Positions 26,821-33,893 of a stretch of 33,893 bases of DNA are shown piece after piece (the first letter of the stretch is position 1; the number at the start of each line of letters is the position of its first letter). The translations under genes and the position numbers were made by a program. The stretch covers positions 1 through 33,893 of the forward strand of contig NZ_WTAR01000128.1 in assembly GCF_013139515.1 (NCBI RefSeq). Direction: 5' to 3'. A model generated the notes under the pieces. That model saw only the letters and a list, made by a program, of their open reading frames with translations. It was not told where the DNA came from and did not search any database. Origin of the DNA: Lutibacter sp. Its GTDB lineage: Bacteria; Bacteroidota; Bacteroidia; Flavobacteriales; Flavobacteriaceae.

Positions 26821-26862
26821 GGTAGTAACAATAATTAGTGATTGTTACTACCTTTATTTATT
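26821..26862 (+). terminator. Rho-independent terminator of the DUF2911 gene
   Basis: GGTAGTAACAAT (26821-26832) and ATTGTTACTACC (26841-26852) form a perfect 12-bp stem with an 8-base loop, followed by TTTATTTATTTTT. Confidence 0.88.
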
Positions 26863-26918
26863 TTTAAATTTTATTAATTTGCAGTGTCTAAGCCTTTAAT
26901 TTAAATGTTAAATTTAAC

Positions 26919-27431
26919 ATGAACTCTAAAATAACAATACAATTTGCAACTTTAAAAGATTTACCAAGTATTGTAACTATTTATAACCAAGCCATAAAAT
27001 CTAATTGTGCCACTGGTGATACTGAGGAGTTTTGCTTAAACGATAGAATTGAATGGTTTAATAAATTTGACAACAACAATTACCCTCTTTACGTTGCTAA
27101 AATGAACAAAAAAGTTGTAGGATTTTGTTCTATATCGCCCTACCGACCTGGCAGAAAAGCAATGTCTAAAGTAGCAGAAATAAGCTATTATGTAAACTAT
27201 TCTTTTCATAAAAAAGGAATAGGAACAGCTTTGTTAAATTATGTTATTACAGACTGTGAAAGAATTGGTAAAAAAAATTTATTAGCTTTTCTTTTAGACA
27301 TTAACACTTCTACAATTGGACTTTTAACAAAATTCAATTTTAAACAATTGGGACATTTACCGAACGTAATAGAGCTAAAAACTCATATTTGCGGACATTA
27401 TATTTATGGTTTGAAAATTAAAAACGTATAA
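26919..27431 (+). CDS. GNAT-family N-acetyltransferase (phosphinothricin-acetyltransferase-like)
   Basis: This 170-residue cytosolic protein transfers an acetyl group from acetyl-CoA to an amine. The order of motifs matches the Pat/MnaT branch: IYNQAI (23-28), FCSISPYRPGRKA (69-81), EISYYVNYSFHKKGIGTALL (89-108) with the acetyl-CoA pyrophosphate loop HKKGIGT, and a C-terminal GH-x-Y-I-Y-G-L segment. Length is normal. Acceptor could be an amino acid such as methionine sulfone or a xenobiotic, and is not predictable. Stand-alone gene; upstream TTAATTTG at about 26877 misses the -7 consensus by one base. Confidence 0.85.
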   Translation: MNSKITIQFATLKDLPSIVTIYNQAIKSNCATGDTEEFCLNDRIEWFNKFDNNNYPLYVAKMNKKVVGFCSISPYRPGRKAMSKVAEISYYVNYSFHKKGIGTALLNYVITDCERIGKKNLLAFLLDINTSTIGLLTKFNFKQLGHLPNVIELKTHICGHYIYGLKIKNV

Positions 27432-27512
27432 TCTACTCATTTACAACAAGATACATTCTAAAAATATTTAAATATAATTTATTAAAAATTATGAATATTT
27501 AATAATAAATCG

Positions 27513-27520
27513 TAAATTTG
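27513..27520 (+). promoter_or_regulatory. Cold-shock gene -7 promoter box
   Basis: TAAATTTG matches TAnnTTTG and lies 28 bases before the cold-shock ATG. The short leader contains ACTAATATAAT twice (27523-27533 and 27540-27550), 17 bases apart, the second copy running into the start codon. Confidence 0.55.
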
Positions 27521-27548
27521 CAACTAATATAATTTTAATACTAATATA

Positions 27549-27740
27549 ATGAGTAAAGGAACAGTAAAATTCTTCAACGAAACTAAAGGATTTGGATTTA
27601 TCAGCGAAGAAGGTTCAAACAAAGAACATTTTGTACACATTTCTGGTTTAATCGATGAAATAAGAGAAGGTGATGAAGTTGAATTCGAATTAACAGAAGG
27701 TAAAAAAGGCTTAAACGCAGTAAATGTAAAAGTAATTTAA
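27549..27740 (+). CDS. Cold-shock domain protein
   Basis: This 63-residue single OB-fold protein binds single-stranded RNA and DNA and melts RNA secondary structure. RNP1 is seen as KGFGFI (14-19) and RNP2 as HFVHIS (27-32), after the family opening SKGTVKFFNETKG. Size is at the small end for CspA proteins. It has its own promoter and terminator. The leader is too short for the long thermosensor leader of enterobacterial cspA. Confidence 0.97.
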   Translation: MSKGTVKFFNETKGFGFISEEGSNKEHFVHISGLIDEIREGDEVEFELTEGKKGLNAVNVKVI

Positions 27741-27769
27741 TATATACTAATTACCTTTTTTCAAAACAG

Positions 27770-27800
27770 AAGCCTATCAATTATTTGATAGGCTTTTTTT
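27770..27800 (+). terminator. Rho-independent terminator of the cold-shock gene
   Basis: AAGCCTATCAA (27770-27780) and TTGATAGGCTT (27785-27795) form an 11-bp stem with a four-base loop followed by a T-run. Confidence 0.92.
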
Positions 27801-27848
27801 GTATTAATAATTGTACCTTTTAAGAAACTATTCTTATATATTTATAAA

Positions 27849-28685
27849 ATGAATTTAAGCAAAAAATCCTGTATTACATTTCTATGCTTTTTTAGCATTT
27901 CATTAATTTCAATAGCACAATCAACCAAAATAATTTCTTACAATATTAGGTACGATAATAATTGGGATACAATTAATAACTGGCAAGATAGAAAGGATAA
28001 AATTGCAGTACTTTTAAATAAATACAACGCTCCAATAATTGGAATTCAAGAAGGGTTATTTAATCAAGTTGAGTATTTGAACACTTCATTAAAAAACCAC
28101 AATTATTTTGGTATTGGAAGAGATGGTGAACAAAAAGGAGAATATTCAGCTATTTTTTACGACACTACCATTTTTAAATTACTTCAAAATAATACGTTTT
28201 GGTTATCTAAAACACCCAATAATAATTCAATTGGTTGGGATGCTGCTTTAAATAGAATTTGCACGTATGGTTTATTAGAAAATTTAAAAACCAAACAAAA
28301 AATTTGGGTATTTAATACTCATTTTGATCATATTGGGAAAGTTGCAAGAGAAAACTCTGTAAAATTGATTTTAAGAAAAATTAAACAGCTAAATACCAAC
28401 AACTACCCTATTATTTTAATGGGCGATTTTAATATGACTCCTAACCAACAACCAATAACTATTTTAAATAATGAATTAGATGATGCTTCAAAAATATCTA
28501 AAACTACTTTAATTGGGCCAATTGGAACATTTAACGGCTTTAGCTTAGATGAAGTTACTAGAAAAATTGATTATTTTTTTACTAAAAATTTAACTATTTT
28601 ATCTTATACTCATGTCAATGATTTATTGGATAATAGTAAGCACATATCTGACCATTTACCCATTATTATAGAGCTTAAAAATTAA
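27849..28685 (+). CDS. Secreted endonuclease/exonuclease/phosphatase-fold protein
   Basis: This 278-residue protein has a signal peptide (about 1-23, ending SIAQS). The EEP fold is shown by ISYNIRYDN (29-37), IGIQEG (64-69, metal-binding Glu), FNTHFDH (about 157-163), MGDFNMTP (about 195-202) and the C-terminal SDHLP with catalytic His. This group includes phosphodiesterases acting on nucleic acids, sphingomyelin or inositol phosphates; the secreted Bacteroidota members are mostly uncharacterised. It leads a probable operon with the carboxypeptidase (10 bases downstream) and the racemase. Confidence 0.88.
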   Translation: MNLSKKSCITFLCFFSISLISIAQSTKIISYNIRYDNNWDTINNWQDRKDKIAVLLNKYNAPIIGIQEGLFNQVEYLNTSLKNHNYFGIGRDGEQKGEYSAIFYDTTIFKLLQNNTFWLSKTPNNNSIGWDAALNRICTYGLLENLKTKQKIWVFNTHFDHIGKVARENSVKLILRKIKQLNTNNYPIILMGDFNMTPNQQPITILNNELDDASKISKTTLIGPIGTFNGFSLDEVTRKIDYFFTKNLTILSYTHVNDLLDNSKHISDHLPIIIELKN

Positions 28686-28695
28686 ATATAGTTTA

Positions 28696-29970
28696 ATGTT
28701 AACCCTAAAAAAAAACATATCAAAAGCTTTAAATATAACTAGTATTATTTTGGTTGTTATGTTTTTAAATTCGTGTGGCACTACACATAAAATTAAACGA
28801 AACTTTAAGCGAGCAGATAAAGAAAATTCATTTTTTAAAGGGTTTGTATTGTATAATCCTACAACTAAAAAAGAACTAATTAATTACAACGGATTTAAAT
28901 ATTTTACACCAGCTTCAAACACAAAATTATTTACATTTTACACTGCATATAAAACGCTTGAAGATTCAATAATAGGATTAGAGTACTATAAGACTAAAGA
29001 TTCCATTCTTATTAAAGGTACTGCCGATCCTTCTTTATTGTATGGTTTAGAAACTTCTAAAATAATTGACTTCTTAAAAAAGCAAACAGATAGTATTTAT
29101 TTAATTGATGATACCATTAATGAAAATTCCTTCGGAAGCGGTTGGGCTTGGGATGATTACCAATATTACTACATGCCTGAAAAAAGTTTATTTCCTATGT
29201 ATGGAAACTTAGTAAAGCACGCTGTAAATGATAGTTTACAAAAGTCAGTTCCATCTTACTTTAAACAAAATACACTTGTTTTAGATACCGTTTCAACCAC
29301 AAGAGAATTCACCAAAAACATATTTTACATTCAAAAAAACAGTGAAAAAATAAATACTGTCCCTTTTATAACATCTAATCAATTAGTTGCTAAATTATTA
29401 AGTGAAGAAATTCAAAAAAAAATTAAACTAATTTCAACTTCAAAAAAATATAATTTTAAGACGTTAAAAAGTGTAACTTCTGATGAGCTATATAAAAAAA
29501 TGCTTATTGAAAGTGATAATTTTATTGCAGAACAATTATTACTTCAAGTTGGAAAAAAAGTAAGCGACTCTTATTCAGTTAAATTAGCAATAAACTATGC
29601 TTTAACTAATTACCTAGAAGATTTACCTCAAAAACCCCGTTGGGTTGATGGTTCAGGATTGTCTAGATATAATTTATTTTCACCTAATGATTTTGTTTTT
29701 TTATTAGAGAAAATGTTTCATGAAATTACTTTACAAAAATTATTAAATTACTTTCCTGTTAGTAATGAAACAAACACTATAAACCTCAAACCTTTTGTGC
29801 ATGCTAAATCTGGATCATTATCAAATAATTACAATTTAAGCGGTTATTTAATTACAAAAAAAGGGACAGTACTTATTTTTAGCTATATGAACAATCATTA
29901 TCAAATACCAACTTCAAAAATTAAGAATACTATTCATGAAACTTTAAAACTAATTTATAATAACTACTAA
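28696..29970 (+). CDS. PBP4-like D-alanyl-D-alanine carboxypeptidase (peptidase S13) lipoprotein
   Basis: This 424-residue protein has a lipobox (LNSC, Cys27) and the three active-site motifs of penicillin-binding S13 enzymes: SxxK as Ser74-N-T-Lys77 (PASNTK), SxN as Ser273-D-Asn275, and KSG at 371-373 in place of KTG. It should trim or cleave peptidoglycan peptides in the periplasm. It is shorter than Escherichia coli DacB (477 residues), so the accessory domains between SxxK and SxN are probably reduced. It lies 10 bases after the EEP gene and 15 before the racemase, and the racemase could link it to D-amino-acid metabolism. Confidence 0.9.
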   Translation: MLTLKKNISKALNITSIILVVMFLNSCGTTHKIKRNFKRADKENSFFKGFVLYNPTTKKELINYNGFKYFTPASNTKLFTFYTAYKTLEDSIIGLEYYKTKDSILIKGTADPSLLYGLETSKIIDFLKKQTDSIYLIDDTINENSFGSGWAWDDYQYYYMPEKSLFPMYGNLVKHAVNDSLQKSVPSYFKQNTLVLDTVSTTREFTKNIFYIQKNSEKINTVPFITSNQLVAKLLSEEIQKKIKLISTSKKYNFKTLKSVTSDELYKKMLIESDNFIAEQLLLQVGKKVSDSYSVKLAINYALTNYLEDLPQKPRWVDGSGLSRYNLFSPNDFVFLLEKMFHEITLQKLLNYFPVSNETNTINLKPFVHAKSGSLSNNYNLSGYLITKKGTVLIFSYMNNHYQIPTSKIKNTIHETLKLIYNNY

Positions 29971-29985
29971 GTAAACTTTTAAATA

Positions 29986-30681
29986 ATGAAAACAATTGGG
30001 TTAATTGGAGGTATGAGTTGGGAATCTTCGCTGGTATATTACGAGCTTATAAATAAAAAAGTAAAAGAAGTTTTAGGTGGTTTTCACTCTTGTAAAAGTA
30101 TTATGATCTCTGTTGATTTTGCTGAAATAGAAAAATTGCAACACGAAAATAATTGGAAAGTATTAGATGAACTAATGAGTACTGCTGCAAAGCAACTTGA
30201 ATTAGCTGGAGCTGATATTATAATTCTTTGTACTAATACAATGCACTTATGCAGTAATGCTATCCAAAAAAATATTTCAATTCCTTTTTTTCATATTGCC
30301 GAAGCTACTGCTCAAGAAATTGCAAAGAATAAACTTACAAAAATTGCTTTGCTGGGCACTAAATTTACAATGGAAAAAGATTTTTATAAACAAATCTTAA
30401 TTAATGATTTTGGAATAGAAGTTTTAATTCCTACCAGTAATGAAAGACAATTAGTACACAATATTATTTATAATGAATTAGTTCATGGTAAAATAAATAA
30501 TGATTCAAGAGAGATTTATAAAACCATCATTCAAAATTTAGAAAAAAGAGGAGCACAAGGAATTATATTAGGCTGTACAGAAATTCCATTACTTATTTCA
30601 GATAAAGACGTTACTATTCCAATATTTAATACAACTAAAATTCATGCAGAAAAAGCAGTAGAATGGGCTTTAAAAGATTAA
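29986..30681 (+). CDS. Aspartate/glutamate racemase family protein
   Basis: This 231-residue cytosolic enzyme of the Asp/Glu racemase superfamily interconverts L- and D-forms by a two-base cysteine mechanism. Both cysteines are present: Cys82 (LCTNTMH) and Cys197 (LGCTEIPLL). The opening MKTIGLIGGMSWESSLVYY is typical of aspartate racemase-like YgeA proteins rather than MurI glutamate racemase. Last gene of the 27849-30681 run; its stop is only four bases from the end of the converging MBL gene, with no terminator hairpin visible between them. Confidence 0.9.
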   Translation: MKTIGLIGGMSWESSLVYYELINKKVKEVLGGFHSCKSIMISVDFAEIEKLQHENNWKVLDELMSTAAKQLELAGADIIILCTNTMHLCSNAIQKNISIPFFHIAEATAQEIAKNKLTKIALLGTKFTMEKDFYKQILINDFGIEVLIPTSNERQLVHNIIYNELVHGKINNDSREIYKTIIQNLEKRGAQGIILGCTEIPLLISDKDVTIPIFNTTKIHAEKAVEWALKD

Positions 30682-30685
30682 TATT

Positions 30686-31447
30686 TTAAACTTCAACCAC
30701 CAATTCATCATAAGCTAAATACACATTTTTTGGAAGTATTTTTTCAACTTCATCATGAAAACCTAAATATTGACTAATATGTGTTAAATAAGCTTTTTCA
30801 GGTTTTAATTCTGCAATTAAAAGTAATGCTTCATCTAAATTTAAATGAGAATGGTGTGCTCTAATTCTTACAGCATTTATAACTAAAACATCTAAATTTT
30901 TTAGTTTTAATTTCTCTTCTTCTAAAATTGTTTTAACATCTGTTAAATAAGCAAAATTTTGAAATCTAAATCCAAAAATAGTAAGTTTTCCATGTTCAAC
31001 TTCAATAGGAATTACTTTCAAATTTCCTAATAAAAAAGGATTGTTATTAATTTCAATTTGCTGAACACTTGGCGCTCCCGGATATTTATTAGTGTCGTTT
31101 AAAATATAATCAAATCGTGTAGTTAAATACTTTAAAACTCTTTTATGCGCATAAATTGGAACAGCTCCTAAGCTAAAACTAAACGGGCGCAAATCATCTA
31201 AACCGGCAGTGTGATCGGCATGTTCATGTGTAAATAAAACCCCATCAATTTTAGAAACTTTAGCGCGTAGCATTTGATACCTAAAATCCGGACCACAATC
31301 TATAACATACGTAAAATCATTCCATTCAACCAAAATTGAAACTCGCAATCTTTTGTCTTTTTTATTAGTAGACAAACAAACCGGATGTGTGCTATTTATA
31401 ACAGGAACACCTTGCGAAGTACCTGTACCTAAAAATGTAATTTTCAT
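30686..31447 (-). CDS. MBL-fold metallohydrolase (PhnP/RNase Z-like)
   Basis: This 253-residue metallo-beta-lactamase-fold protein shows FLGTGTSQGVPV (5-16) and the metal-binding motif THEHADH (73-79), then GLDDLRPF (82-89), LTDVKT and a C-terminal THIS histidine. The arrangement resembles PhnP cyclic phosphodiesterases and related RNase Z-like enzymes. No phn genes are near, so phosphonate metabolism is not indicated. Substrate is therefore open. It is transcribed alone and converges on the racemase gene. Confidence 0.88.
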   Translation of the reverse strand: MKITFLGTGTSQGVPVINSTHPVCLSTNKKDKRLRVSILVEWNDFTYVIDCGPDFRYQMLRAKVSKIDGVLFTHEHADHTAGLDDLRPFSFSLGAVPIYAHKRVLKYLTTRFDYILNDTNKYPGAPSVQQIEINNNPFLLGNLKVIPIEVEHGKLTIFGFRFQNFAYLTDVKTILEEEKLKLKNLDVLVINAVRIRAHHSHLNLDEALLLIAELKPEKAYLTHISQYLGFHDEVEKILPKNVYLAYDELVVEV

Positions 31448-31610
31448 TTATTATATGTGATAAAGTACAAGTATAACTAAAATAAATAGGTTAGGTAGGG
31501 TAAAACTAATAACAATTGTTAATTAAATATAGCTGCAAATTAATTTGAATTTAACTTTTAATGAAATAATTGTAATAATTATTACACAAAATATAAGTTC
31601 CTAAAAAATG

Positions 31611-31622
31611 TGACTAATATCA
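31611..31622. promoter_or_regulatory. CRP/FNR-like dyad upstream of the transhydrogenase operon
   Basis: TGACTAATATCA has TGA-N6-TCA symmetry and matches the porin-block site at 11 of 12 bases. Its centre is about 40 bases before the start site inferred from the -7-like TATATTTA (31646-31653), the classic class II activator position. Confidence 0.4.
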
Positions 31623-31645
31623 ACTTTTAGCCTTTAATAAATACT

Positions 31646-31653
31646 TATATTTA
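31646..31653 (+). promoter_or_regulatory. Candidate -7 box of the transhydrogenase operon
   Basis: TATATTTA matches TAnnTTTG except for the last base. If used, transcription starts near 31657 and the pntAA leader is about 215 bases long and includes the hairpin at 31772. Confidence 0.3.
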
Positions 31654-31671
31654 CGCAATTATTTTAAAAAA

Positions 31672-31875
31672 ATGAATAACTATTTATCTTCAATAATAGA
31701 CTCAAATAACAATATTATATTTTTTATAATTTTGAGCGTTTTGTCTTTTACAAGAATGATATATATGTACCAAACTAGCCTTAAAGCTAGTTTTCTTTTT
31801 TTTATAATTCATAGAAATTCTTATCAGAAAAATAATTTATATAATTTTATACATAATAAAACCATTAATATATGA
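31672..31875 (+). other. Possible leader ORF overlapping pntAA start
   Basis: An open frame of 67 codons begins with ATG at 31672 and its TGA overlaps the pntAA ATG as ATGA. It would encode a hydrophobic segment (NIIFFIILSVLSF) followed by a basic tail. Codon use is rich in ATA and the frame runs through a terminator-like hairpin, so it may not be a gene. The exact ATGA junction is the main reason to keep it. Confidence 0.25.
31772..31803 (+). terminator. Terminator-like hairpin in the pntAA leader
   Basis: AAACTAGC (31772-31779) and GCTAGTTT (31786-31793) pair around a six-base loop, followed by TTTTCTTTTTTTT. It lies about 70 bases before pntAA, so it could be an attenuator or the end of a short leader RNA. 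Confidence 0.6.
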
Positions 31876-32972
31876 AAATAGGCGTATTAAAAGAGACACC
31901 ATTAAGTGAGAAGCGTATTGCTATATCACCAAATATTGCCAAACAACTTATTGGAAAAGGGTTTGAAATTTTGGTTGAAGAAGATGCAGGTACTAAATCT
32001 TCATTTAAAGATTCTGATTTTACTTCAGTAGGTGTTGTTGTAAAAAAGAGAAATGATATTTTTAAAGAATCAAATGTATTAGTAAAAATTAATCCATTTG
32101 ATAATGATGATTTAAAATTAGTTAATAAAGACCAAATTTTAATGAGTCAGTTATACTATAAATCACAACCTAAATTAATTGAAGCAATCGCTGCAACTGG
32201 TGTAACAGCATTTTCTATGGATGCAATGCCAAGAATTTCTAGAGCACAAGATATGGATGTTTTAAGTTCACAAAGTAACTTGGCTGGTTATAAAGCTGTA
32301 ATTACTGGAGCTAACGAAATGACCAAAATATTTCCTTTAATGATGACAGCTGCAGGAACCATTATCCCTTCAAGAGTATTAATTTATGGTGTAGGTGTTG
32401 CAGGTTTACAAGCAATTGCAACTGCAAAACGTTTAGGTGCAGTTGTTGAAGCTACTGATATTAGAATGGAAACTAAAGAACAAACTGAGTCTTTAGGAGC
32501 AAAATTTATTTCTGTAGATAATACAGGTGAAGAATCTGAAGGTGGTTATGCAAAAGAAGCATCAGAAGATTATGTGCGTAGACAAAAAGAAGCCGTAAAT
32601 AAATCATTATTTCAAGCAGATTTAGTAATTACAACCGCAATGGTACCAGGACGTAAAGCACCTGTATTAATTTCAGCTGAACAAGTTTCTCAAATGAAAA
32701 ACGGTGCTATTATTATTGATTTAGCAGCTGCACAAGGTGGTAACTGTGAATTAAGTAAAATGAGCGAAACTGTAATAACAAACGGTGTTAAAATTATTGG
32801 AACTACAATGGCTCCAGAAAGTGTATCAACTAATGCTAGTGAATTATACGCAAAAAACATGTACAATTTCTTACTGCATTTAACTGAAGAGAATAAGTTT
32901 AAGTGGGAGTTAGAAGAAGAAATTACTGACGGAACATTAATTGTTCACGAAGGAAAAATTAGAAAAAACTAA
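31872..32972 (+). CDS. pntAA: NAD(P) transhydrogenase alpha subunit, part 1 (NAD-binding domain I)
   Basis: This 366-residue soluble domain I of the proton-translocating transhydrogenase binds NAD(H). The alanine dehydrogenase/PntA N-terminus MKIGVLKETPLSEKRIAISP (1-20) is clear, as are the SxMDAMPRISRAQ-type segment (115-126), the Rossmann glycines in YGVGVAGLQAIATAKRLGA (near 172-190) and the RQKEAV mobile-loop region. Full pntA also carries the first membrane helices; here these are in the next gene, 12 bases on, the split form usual in many bacteria. With PntB it uses the proton gradient to make NADPH from NADH. That NADPH could in principle feed the NAD(P)-dependent flavoprotein of the electron-transfer block. 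Confidence 0.95.
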   Translation: MKIGVLKETPLSEKRIAISPNIAKQLIGKGFEILVEEDAGTKSSFKDSDFTSVGVVVKKRNDIFKESNVLVKINPFDNDDLKLVNKDQILMSQLYYKSQPKLIEAIAATGVTAFSMDAMPRISRAQDMDVLSSQSNLAGYKAVITGANEMTKIFPLMMTAAGTIIPSRVLIYGVGVAGLQAIATAKRLGAVVEATDIRMETKEQTESLGAKFISVDNTGEESEGGYAKEASEDYVRRQKEAVNKSLFQADLVITTAMVPGRKAPVLISAEQVSQMKNGAIIIDLAAAQGGNCELSKMSETVITNGVKIIGTTMAPESVSTNASELYAKNMYNFLLHLTEENKFKWELEEEITDGTLIVHEGKIRKN

Positions 32973-32984
32973 AACTGAATAAAT

Positions 32985-33293
32985 ATGAATGAATTATTAG
33001 AATTTATAAGCAATAATTTAGAATTAATATATATCCTGATTTTAGCGATATTTATTGGTGTAGAATTAATTAAAAATGTACCGTCTGTACTACACACTCC
33101 GTTAATGTCTGGAGCAAACGCATTAAGTGGTGTTGTAATTGTTGGTGCTTTACTAGTAATGCTACAAGCAGACCCAAATGATTACCTTTCATTAGGTTTA
33201 GGTTTTGTTGCCGTAGTATTAGGAATTATAAATGTTGTTGGTGGTTTTGCCGTAACCGACCGTATGTTACAAATGTTTAAAAAGAGAAAATAA
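32985..33293 (+). CDS. pntAB: NAD(P) transhydrogenase alpha subunit, part 2 (membrane domain II)
   Basis: This 102-residue membrane protein has about three or four helices and matches the C-terminal membrane part of PntA. Signature stretches are GVELIKNVPSVLHTPLMSGANALSG (quoted as GVELIKNVPSVLHTP and LMSGANALSG, about 25-49) and VVGGFAVTDRMLQMFK (84-99). It forms the proton channel with PntB. Its stop overlaps the pntB start by one base (TAATG), consistent with coupled synthesis. Confidence 0.95.
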   Translation: MNELLEFISNNLELIYILILAIFIGVELIKNVPSVLHTPLMSGANALSGVVIVGALLVMLQADPNDYLSLGLGFVAVVLGIINVVGGFAVTDRMLQMFKKRK

Positions 33294-33893
33294 TGAGTAT
33301 AACATTAAGTATTATCTATTTGATTTCAACCGTAACATTCGTTATAGGTTTAAAAATGCTAGGACACCCAGAAACAGCTAAAAAAGGAAACTTGATTGCC
33401 GCTGTAGGTATGGTTGTCGCTATAATTGGTACAATATTAATACCTGAAAAGCGTGTAAATGGTGAAATAGTAACTATTGTAGTTCCATTAACCAATTATA
33501 TATTAATTGGAGCTGCCCTTTTGGTTGGAACAATAATTGGTTGGTTAATAGCAATGAAAGTTGAAATGACTAAAATGCCTGAATTGGTATCGTTATTCAA
33601 TGGTTTTGGTGGTGCAAGTGCTATGCTTATTGGTTTAGTTGAGTATGGAAATAATACTGGGGATGCAATGCAAACTTCAACAGTAATTGCAGCTATTATT
33701 ATTGGAAGCATCACTTTTACAGGAAGTTTAGTTGCCTTTGGCAAATTAAATGGTTCTCTAAATGATATCAGACTTCCTAAATATAACCTAATTAATAATA
33801 TCTTATTTTTAGGTCTTATTGCTTTTGGAGCTTATATTGTAATGATGGGTGGAAATAGTTCACTTCTTATTTATGGTTTACTAGCTGCTTCAT
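33293..33893 (+). CDS. pntB: NAD(P) transhydrogenase beta subunit, truncated by window end
   Basis: The first 200 residues of PntB are present, with no stop before the window edge. Membrane helices are visible, with characteristic LGHPETAKKGN (23-33), PELVSLFNGFGGASAMLIGL (about 95-114) and GSLVAFGKLNG. The missing part should hold the remaining helices and the NADP-binding domain III (full length about 460-480 residues). ATG at 33293 overlaps the pntAB stop. Confidence 0.95.
   Translation, partial: MSITLSIIYLISTVTFVIGLKMLGHPETAKKGNLIAAVGMVVAIIGTILIPEKRVNGEIVTIVVPLTNYILIGAALLVGTIIGWLIAMKVEMTKMPELVSLFNGFGGASAMLIGLVEYGNNTGDAMQTSTVIAAIIIGSITFTGSLVAFGKLNGSLNDIRLPKYNLINNILFLGLIAFGAYIVMMGGNSSLLIYGLLAAS

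Larger units (their letters stand above)
31448..31671. other. Non-coding region between MBL gene and transhydrogenase leader
   Basis: The 424 bases between the MBL gene and pntAA begin with this AT-rich stretch, in which I see no gene. It contains the CRP/FNR-like dyad at 31611 and a candidate promoter near 31646. The remainder (31672-31871) is the leader described separately. Confidence 0.5.

Noticed and set aside
33496-33744. Minus-strand open frame opposite pntB
   Set aside because: It is antisense to a well-matched PntB sequence and has no recognisable features.

Overview
The window looks like a chromosomal segment of a Bacteroidota bacterium, most likely a marine or sediment member of the Flavobacteriia. 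The DNA is strongly AT-rich. Start codons lack Shine-Dalgarno sequences, and several genes carry the Bacteroidota -7 promoter box TAnnTTTG just upstream. The gene complement (fused CcsBA cytochrome c synthase, DUF2911 protein, split PntAA/PntAB/PntB, unusual class 2 PyrD) fits the same group. No rRNA, tRNA, CRISPR array, phage or insertion sequence was recognised.

Layout. 1-3189 (-) is the first 1063 residues of a large PPi-type PEP carboxykinase-like protein cut by the window edge. 3515-6566 (-) holds guaB and a UshA-like 5'-nucleotidase lipoprotein. 6683-17969 (+) is a tightly packed seven-gene block: a di-haem b-type membrane cytochrome, a membrane-anchored ferredoxin/FAD/NAD(P) oxidoreductase, two giant c-type cytochromes (23 and 22 CXXCH motifs), an outer-membrane beta-barrel candidate, a NrfJ-like/OB-fold lipoprotein and the CcsBA cytochrome c synthase. 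A bidirectional terminator separates it from a converging (-) block: porin, FMN-binding protein with a covalent-flavin motif, and a four-helix membrane protein. 20461-25499 (-) is housekeeping: HMG-CoA lyase, a LysE-type exporter, pyrD and pheT. 25678-30681 (+) carries a DUF2911/TPR protein, a GNAT acetyltransferase, a cold-shock protein, and a run of endonuclease/phosphatase-fold protein, PBP4-like carboxypeptidase and Asp/Glu racemase. An MBL-fold hydrolase (-) converges on it. The window ends in pntAA-pntAB-pntB (pntB truncated).

How the genes may work together. The most interesting part is 6683-20300. Genes predicted to take electrons from NAD(P)H or ferredoxin-type centres, pass them across the inner membrane through two stacked b haems, conduct them along about 45 periplasmic or surface haems and reach the outer membrane sit together with their own haem-attachment enzyme. 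This reads as a candidate extracellular or trans-envelope electron-transfer conduit of a type not typical of well-studied Flavobacteriia. The facing flavoprotein-porin block could be a companion module. Direction of electron flow and terminal substrate cannot be read from the sequence. Near-identical CRP/FNR-like dyads in front of the porin block and the transhydrogenase operon hint at shared redox or carbon control.
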